Source: Lota lota
Taxonomy: Eukaryota; Chordata; Actinopteri; Gadiformes; Lotidae
DNA length: 64,000 nt
Assembly: GCA_026745465.1 (NCBI GenBank)
Contig: JACYXH010000107.1
Span: 38,247-102,246 of the forward strand
Direction: 5' to 3'
How positions within the stretch are numbered: position 1 is the first letter of the stretch; the number at the start of each line of letters is the position of its first letter. Both the position numbers and the translations under genes were made by a program. Under the pieces are notes generated by a model. It worked only from the letters and a program-made list of their open reading frames with translations. It was not told the DNA's origin and did no database searches. Positions 48,216 through 64,000 of this stretch are shown here, piece by piece.

Positions 48216-48866
48216 GCACACACACACACACATATGCACACACACACACACACACGCACGCACGCACGCACGCGCACACACACACACACACGCACACACA
48301 AACAAGGTCGCCCCTCATTAACTCTGTGCCTCTTTCCCCAGGAAGTCAGATCTCAGAGGGAGAAAACAATGGAGCTGTCCCGGTCCAAACCCGACAGCGA
48401 TGTCATACACCCGTCGGAGGTCTGTGGGCTGGTCACCACGTCATGGATTTAGATCCATTGTGTTTCATACTGGCATTAAATGGCTGCTATGGCCTCATAA
48501 ACACACTGGATCCCTTTTTCAAATGGGGAAAGAAATCATTTGTTGTTCCTGTATTTGTATTCATTAAAGCGACATCATTCAGAGTTCACCAAAGACAGAA
48601 CCGAGGCAAAATTCACATTGACGGTGGCACAGACTTTGCCAATGTGATATAAAAGACTAAATAAATGTAACATATTATACATACATGGGGGGTATAAACA
48701 ATGTAGGCGTTACCGTGTGTTTCAGAACTTCTTAGGCCGGGTGTTGAACCTGGAGAACGGTTCGGAGCTGACCCTGGAGAGAGTGCCCTTCCGTGGGGTA
48801 GCTCAGCAGGAAGGCCCCGCTGCCGGCGGAGAACCAGAGTACTTAAGCGCCGTGTCGGTCCAATAA
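39549..48866 (+). CDS. cfap69: Cilia- and flagella-associated protein 69
   Basis: Armadillo-like protein of motile cilia; mammalian loss gives malformed sperm flagella. Exons: 39549-39630, 39686-39764, 39836-39949, 40057-40133, 40245-40343, 40868-41020, 41469-41646, 42055-42178, 42752-42800, 42956-43077, 43437-43677, 43936-44100, 44661-44782, 45557-45675, 45917-45998, 46249-46441, 46708-46842, 46959-47035, 47354-47551, 47938-48024, 48342-48419, 48726-48866. They give 904 aa (human 941), phases consistent, stop TAA. Diagnostic segments: PDPSGQALFRSSEVLWNLLE, QYDLQLRNDLLVITTLIAEN, HSFHGTGGRGSKKAQMRY, LDVSENLRAK. Exons 4-22 are secure. Exons 1-3 are tentative: they align weakly (VIRFF, CLPLR, RILNICAERAK against VIKLL, GLPLR, KILNLCSGK) and need introns of 55 and 71 nt with a weak donor at 39765. 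A frame starting at 39796 is a different frame and is not the protein. A poly(A) signal AATAAA lies at 48964-48969, another at 49240-49245. The gene is divergent from KDM1B. Confidence 0.93.
40450..40690. repeat. T/C-rich polypyrimidine tract (TTTC)n
   Basis: Degenerate CTTT/TTTC-rich stretch within CFAP69 intron 5. No coding signal. Confidence 0.8.
41022..41260. repeat. Imperfect (CA)n arrays
   Basis: Three CA-rich blocks separated by short unique DNA, starting directly at the donor of CFAP69 exon 6. Confidence 0.95.
41648..41720. repeat. (GT)n microsatellite at CFAP69 exon 7 donor
   Basis: The donor GTACGTGTGTG runs straight into a GT array of about 22 units, then a shorter second block. 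Confidence 0.95.
44125..44500. repeat. (GACA)n/(GGCA)n degenerate tetranucleotide array
   Basis: About 375 bp of GACA, GGCA, GGTA and GGAA units right after the donor of CFAP69 exon 12. Long minus-strand Cys/Leu/Ser-rich frames across it are repeat translations. Confidence 0.95.
44828..45055. mobile_element. Foldback MITE, about 100-bp arms
   Basis: The left arm 'acaagccattacgaagccatttc...gtgacatcacaatgtgggagtgtcc' is matched in reverse complement by the right half ('ggacagtcccacgtgtgatgatgtt...aaatggcttgta'), centred near 44940 (ATCAGTTCGACTGAT). It shares family text with the element at 3687-4475. It lies in CFAP69 intron 13. No coding capacity. Confidence 0.75.
46527..46605 (-). repeat. 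SINE fragment
   Basis: Minus-strand read of 'gctgggttcaatccccacaacctgtaggta' type sequence, followed by a poly-C run (46602-46614). Short partial copy in a CFAP69 intron. Confidence 0.5.
47135..47280 (-). mobile_element. tRNA-derived SINE, minus orientation
   Basis: On the minus strand it starts 'gtgatagtccagtgggttaaggg', contains a B-box-like GGTTCGATCC, and ends 'aacccctacctgctctttaatgacgtgg'. It lies in the CFAP69 intron before exon 19. Confidence 0.7.
48079..48302. repeat. (CA)n compound microsatellite
   Basis: CA blocks broken by TATATA and GCAC units, between CFAP69 exons 20 and 21. Ends about 40 bp before the exon 21 acceptor. Confidence 0.95.
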
Positions 48867-51299
<2,433 letters not shown>

Positions 51300-52354
51300 A
51301 TGATCATCAGGCTGGGCAGGCTGACCCCCGGGTACTTCCGCCTGCTCCAGGTACCGTCAATCAGCCTTGAGTTCAACTCAATAGTAAACTGAACTGAAAC
51401 GGTATTGAGGAGAAATATTCCATGGGCGGAATGCTGTAGTGGCTGGGGTGACTCCCTTACCGAAAGGTTGTTGGTTAGATCCCCACAGTTTACCTGGAGG
51501 CATCGTAGATAAAGCAAGATGTCCTAGCCCTTGCCTGATCCTAAATGACACGTAACTAACAATTCCCTTTAAATTGCCTTTCATTGCACCTGCAATGACT
51601 GCTAAAGAAAACTAATTAATATTGAATTGTGTAATGTTTGGTTTTTGGATAGTTTTAATATACCAGGCAACAGTCAACCATTTAATAGAGAAAAGTTCAC
51701 CAACTAATAGTTATGTAACTTTGACATGGTTGTTGTTGTTGGATTAAAATGGGTCAGGGAATCACGTAATACTTTGCTTCGTCACAGAGTCAGGCTCTGG
51801 AAACTGATAGAAATTAATTTTTCATAGACAGCCACTGCATTGTGGGCTACATAGAGAGATGACGTTATGTAACATCAAGATGGCTTAAGGGTACTGCTCC
51901 TTGTTATATAGGATAGAAACACTATTACCTCCTTATTAGTTTGCATATGTTGCATATTCCGAAAATGTATCAAACAAAAAGAAATGTTGATGTGGCTTTC
52001 TCCATTTGAGTCCAATTAAATCAGTGAATCCCTATTTGAGGTTGTGACTTGTTTTATGTGTGCACCTTGACCTAAACAAATTCCTGTATGACTTTTTCCT
52101 ATGGGTAATATTTCAGATCCTGATTCAAGCAATCCATATTTTGACTCAGTCTCATCATATCTTTTCTCCTCCGATGTCTTCCATCTCTCCATCTCCTCAT
52201 CCAGAGGCAGGTCTCCGGGGAGGTCCAGATGCAGCCCCAGACCAGCTTCGTCAACCTCATCGCCATGACGATGGCCACCATGGGCATGGGGGTGTCTCTG
52301 TACAGTGCCAGGAGGATGGCCGAGAGAGTCCAACTGAAACCATCCGTGATCTAA
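51300..52354 (+). CDS. Unidentified 66-aa single-pass membrane microprotein
   Basis: Two coding exons, 51300-51350 and 52205-52354, joined in phase 0. The donor is CAG|GTACCG and the acceptor ATCCAG|AGG. The product starts MIIRLGRLTPGYFRLLQ and continues RQVSGEVQMQPQTSF. It then has one hydrophobic segment of about 20 residues (VNLIAMTMATMGMGVSLYSA, residues about 33-52), followed by a basic end (RRMAERVQLKPSVI). The layout of an Arg-rich N-terminus, one helix and positive residues after it is common in mitochondrial inner-membrane and other small integral membrane proteins; location is inference. Poly(A) signals AATAAA are at 52680-52685 and 52709-52714. I do not recognise the family. Support is the clean splice pair, phase, high GC in the exon against AT-rich surroundings, and a plausible 3' UTR. 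A noncoding transcript remains possible. Confidence 0.65.
51424..51600 (+). repeat. Degenerate SINE
   Basis: 'tgtagtggctggggtgactccc' then 'aaaggttgttggttagatcccc' resembles the A/B-box region of the other tRNA-derived SINEs here. It lies in the microprotein gene intron. Confidence 0.5.
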
Positions 52355-53630
52355 CGCTGCACCTAAATGTAGACACACTCGAGTGTAAAAGCGGGGTGGA
52401 TCACCGCGTGGTCACGATGGATTGGGCTGCTTTCATTAAACTCGTTTTGTGCCCCCTGTCACCACTTAGAATCAGAATCAAAATCAGAATCAGAGTTGCT
52501 TTAGTGCCACGTTGTTTTTGTATGAGACTGGTTGTTTGTGAGTCTTGAGTCTTGAAAAAGGTTTAAAAGGTTTTTGTAAATGGAAAATATAGTCAGATAA
52601 AGAACTGGTTTGATGAAACAAAGGTTTGTCCCTTGCACTGCGATGTGAAGGAAAATGAAGGAAGCGTTGACATTTGAAAAATAAATGGTGGCCATCATAC
52701 AATAAGGAAATAAAGAACTGCTTACCTTAGAAATAGTTTGTCACCACTTTTTGTCAAAAACAAAGTGACCACACAGAAAGTTCTTGAAAGTGAATATCTT
52801 CTGTCCCGCTCACTATATATTTTCCTGTACTTTTTTGTGATTCATAATGTTTTCATGTATTTCTGTTGATGTTAGCTAACCTCACAGATGTCCCTTAAAC
52901 TGTTTATAATCTCTGGATATAGTCTAGTCTACTAGTCTGACTCTGTTGTATATAAACTACTTCAATCCCTTTGATATCAAATATTATCAGTTTAATCAAA
53001 TTAGTTATTGATGCAAACACTTCCATTAGTTATTTGTAATTAATTTCCATGAATGGTTTGAAATTAAACAAAAACATTGAAAAACAAAATGTGATGTTTC
53101 CTTTAACTGGTCAGTAGGTGAACGGATAGATTGGCTGATATATATGAAAGGAGGGATTCACCGCATCGTCCATGTGGAAATGGCTGTGAGGACAGACATT
53201 GTCCCGCTGCCGGTCGACTGCACACACTGTGTAGAGGAATTCATGTGAATGAGACAGGGACGAGGGGAATTGAACTTCACCCTGAGACTCAGACACTGAG
53301 TGAATGAGATGTGACATTAAAAGACCCCTGTGGTTACAGCTAACATCAAAAGACCCTTGCTGTTAGCCAGCTCATGTCTTTGGGTAACACTTTTACCTGT
53401 TTGGTTTTGGCACAAATGAGCTGATTATAAAGAAAAAAATGAAATAAACAACCAAACAGTAAACGAAATAGCTTTTGTTTTTAAGTTATGTCTATATAGA
53501 AACATGGGGTGATCTAAAAAGAAAAGGTTTTATGAAGTTTAATTTTCAGTACTGTGGTGGTGATGCATGTGAAGTGTAAACACTGTCTCTTGACATAAGA
53601 AAAAAACATGCCTGCAGTGTGTGTGTGTGT

Positions 53631-53697
<67 letters not shown>

Positions 53698-54672
53698 CGT
53701 GCGTGCGTCTGTGTGTGTGTGTGTGTGCGTGTGTGTGTGTGTGTGTGTGTGAGCCCTCAACCATGCAGGACAGAAGCAGGTGAATACGATTTATGGACAT
53801 ATATATAGCCATCCATCCGTTTATCGGTGTGTCCTAGATGGACAGACCGATAAAGGGATAGACAGAGAGTTGGGTGGTCAGACAGGAAGCCCAGCCAGAC
53901 TGCAGTGGGAAGAGGAGCCATCTGGGTGTGGGAACAGCCTGATGTTGTTAGAGGGAGAGAATGTGTAATCACCCGCTGTCATCCCCTTGGTACAACGTGG
54001 TGGTTTTATCTTATGTTGTACATCCTCATTCATTATTCAATTTGATAAACCGCCAAAGTTGGAAGAAATAAAAAAGAGAAGTGTGTGGTTACGTGATAAA
54101 CAGTCAATATTTTGTGTGTGTGTGTGTGTGCGCGCGCGCCTGCCCGCGCACGTGTCTGTGCGTATATACGTTTCGTTGGTGGGTGGGCATGTTCGGCCGT
54201 TCGTCGCTCCTCCAATCCAGCAGAGGTCCCTTATCACTGCTCGGTTCGGAACCCAATCCCAAACCTCGTGCAGAGTAAGACACACGGCGCTCTGCGTGGT
54301 GTTGCAGCTCAGTGATGTTGTGCACACTCTAAGTTTCCAGTGTGCAGAAGAGAGACTACTGCTGTGATCACCAGCGATGTAACGGAAGCCGAGTTAACAG
54401 GCATTCAGCGGGAAAAGAACCCCCACAACTATTCCAACTTCTGAGGCGCATATAGCATTCGTATTTTACTTACTTAGTTTCGGATATGATTCTTAAATGT
54501 AAAATGCCATTTGAGTATTTGCGTAAAAGTGGGTCTTGCTGCAGGCTGCACCGCCGTCATCACTTGCCGTGCTATCATCATCTTCGTCGGATTTCCACTT
54601 GATCACGAGGAGGACGATAGTATTTTTGGGAGTTTGGGGGAGACCGAGTGCTCACCTGTCGACCCCTCTGTG
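52355..54672. other. Region between the microprotein gene and SLC9A1
   Basis: Microprotein 3' UTR to about 52730, AT-rich DNA, the GT array at 53616-53752, then the SLC9A1 5' flank and probable 5' UTR. The frame upstream of 54673 stays open to 54511 but lacks a signal-peptide-like start. No other gene was recognised. Confidence 0.5.
53616..53752. repeat. (GT)n microsatellite
   Basis: About 65 units with a short GCGTGC interruption; intergenic. Confidence 0.97.

Positions 54673-64000
<9,328 letters not shown>

Noticed and set aside
53111..54367. Several 60-130 codon frames between the microprotein gene and SLC9A1
   Set aside because: They cross GT arrays or lack splice, start and similarity support.

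Overview
The window is vertebrate nuclear DNA, almost certainly from a ray-finned (teleost) fish. The genes are split into many small exons with short introns. Exon translations match vertebrate proteins end to end. The non-coding DNA carries fish-type repeats: Tc1-like and hAT elements, foldback MITEs and tRNA-derived SINEs whose tails resemble 'CTTTGGATAAAAGC..CTAAATG'. Dinucleotide microsatellites are extremely dense; that would fit a cod-like (gadiform) genome, but the lineage is inference.

Layout. (1) <1-11015, minus: INTS8, 22 coding exons visible, C-terminus beyond the left edge. (2) 13455-20925, minus: DPY19L4, complete in 19 exons. (3) 22551-28472, minus: an unrecognised acidic/basic protein built from about 16 copies of an SSDDEPL-type motif in 17 exons, several of them recently amplified as a 628-bp tandem unit; it may be related to DEK. 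(4) 29453-39341, minus: KDM1B (LSD2), complete in 21 exons. (5) 39549-48866, plus: CFAP69, 22 exons, head-to-head with KDM1B across a 207-bp gap. (6) 51300-52354, plus: a two-exon, 66-aa single-pass membrane microprotein that I do not recognise. (7) 54673->64000, plus: a Na+/H+ exchanger of the NHE1 type (SLC9A1), nine exons visible, C-terminal tail beyond the right edge.

Exon boundaries were placed by hand from GT/AG sites, reading phase and similarity to remembered vertebrate orthologues. In every gene the phases add up, except for one single-base homopolymer anomaly in INTS8 exon 7.

These are housekeeping and developmental genes, not an operon-like system. INTS8 and DPY19L4 keep the tandem order known in human 8q22. 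KDM1B and CFAP69 probably share a bidirectional promoter with an ETS-like site, an E-box and an X-box-like (RFX) motif at the CFAP69 start. The most unusual structures are the phase-symmetric exon-pair amplification in gene 3, a 54-bp near-perfect inverted repeat in an SLC9A1 intron, a 1.3-kb 21-bp minisatellite in KDM1B, a hAT element nested in a foldback MITE, and long microsatellites that abut splice sites in several genes.
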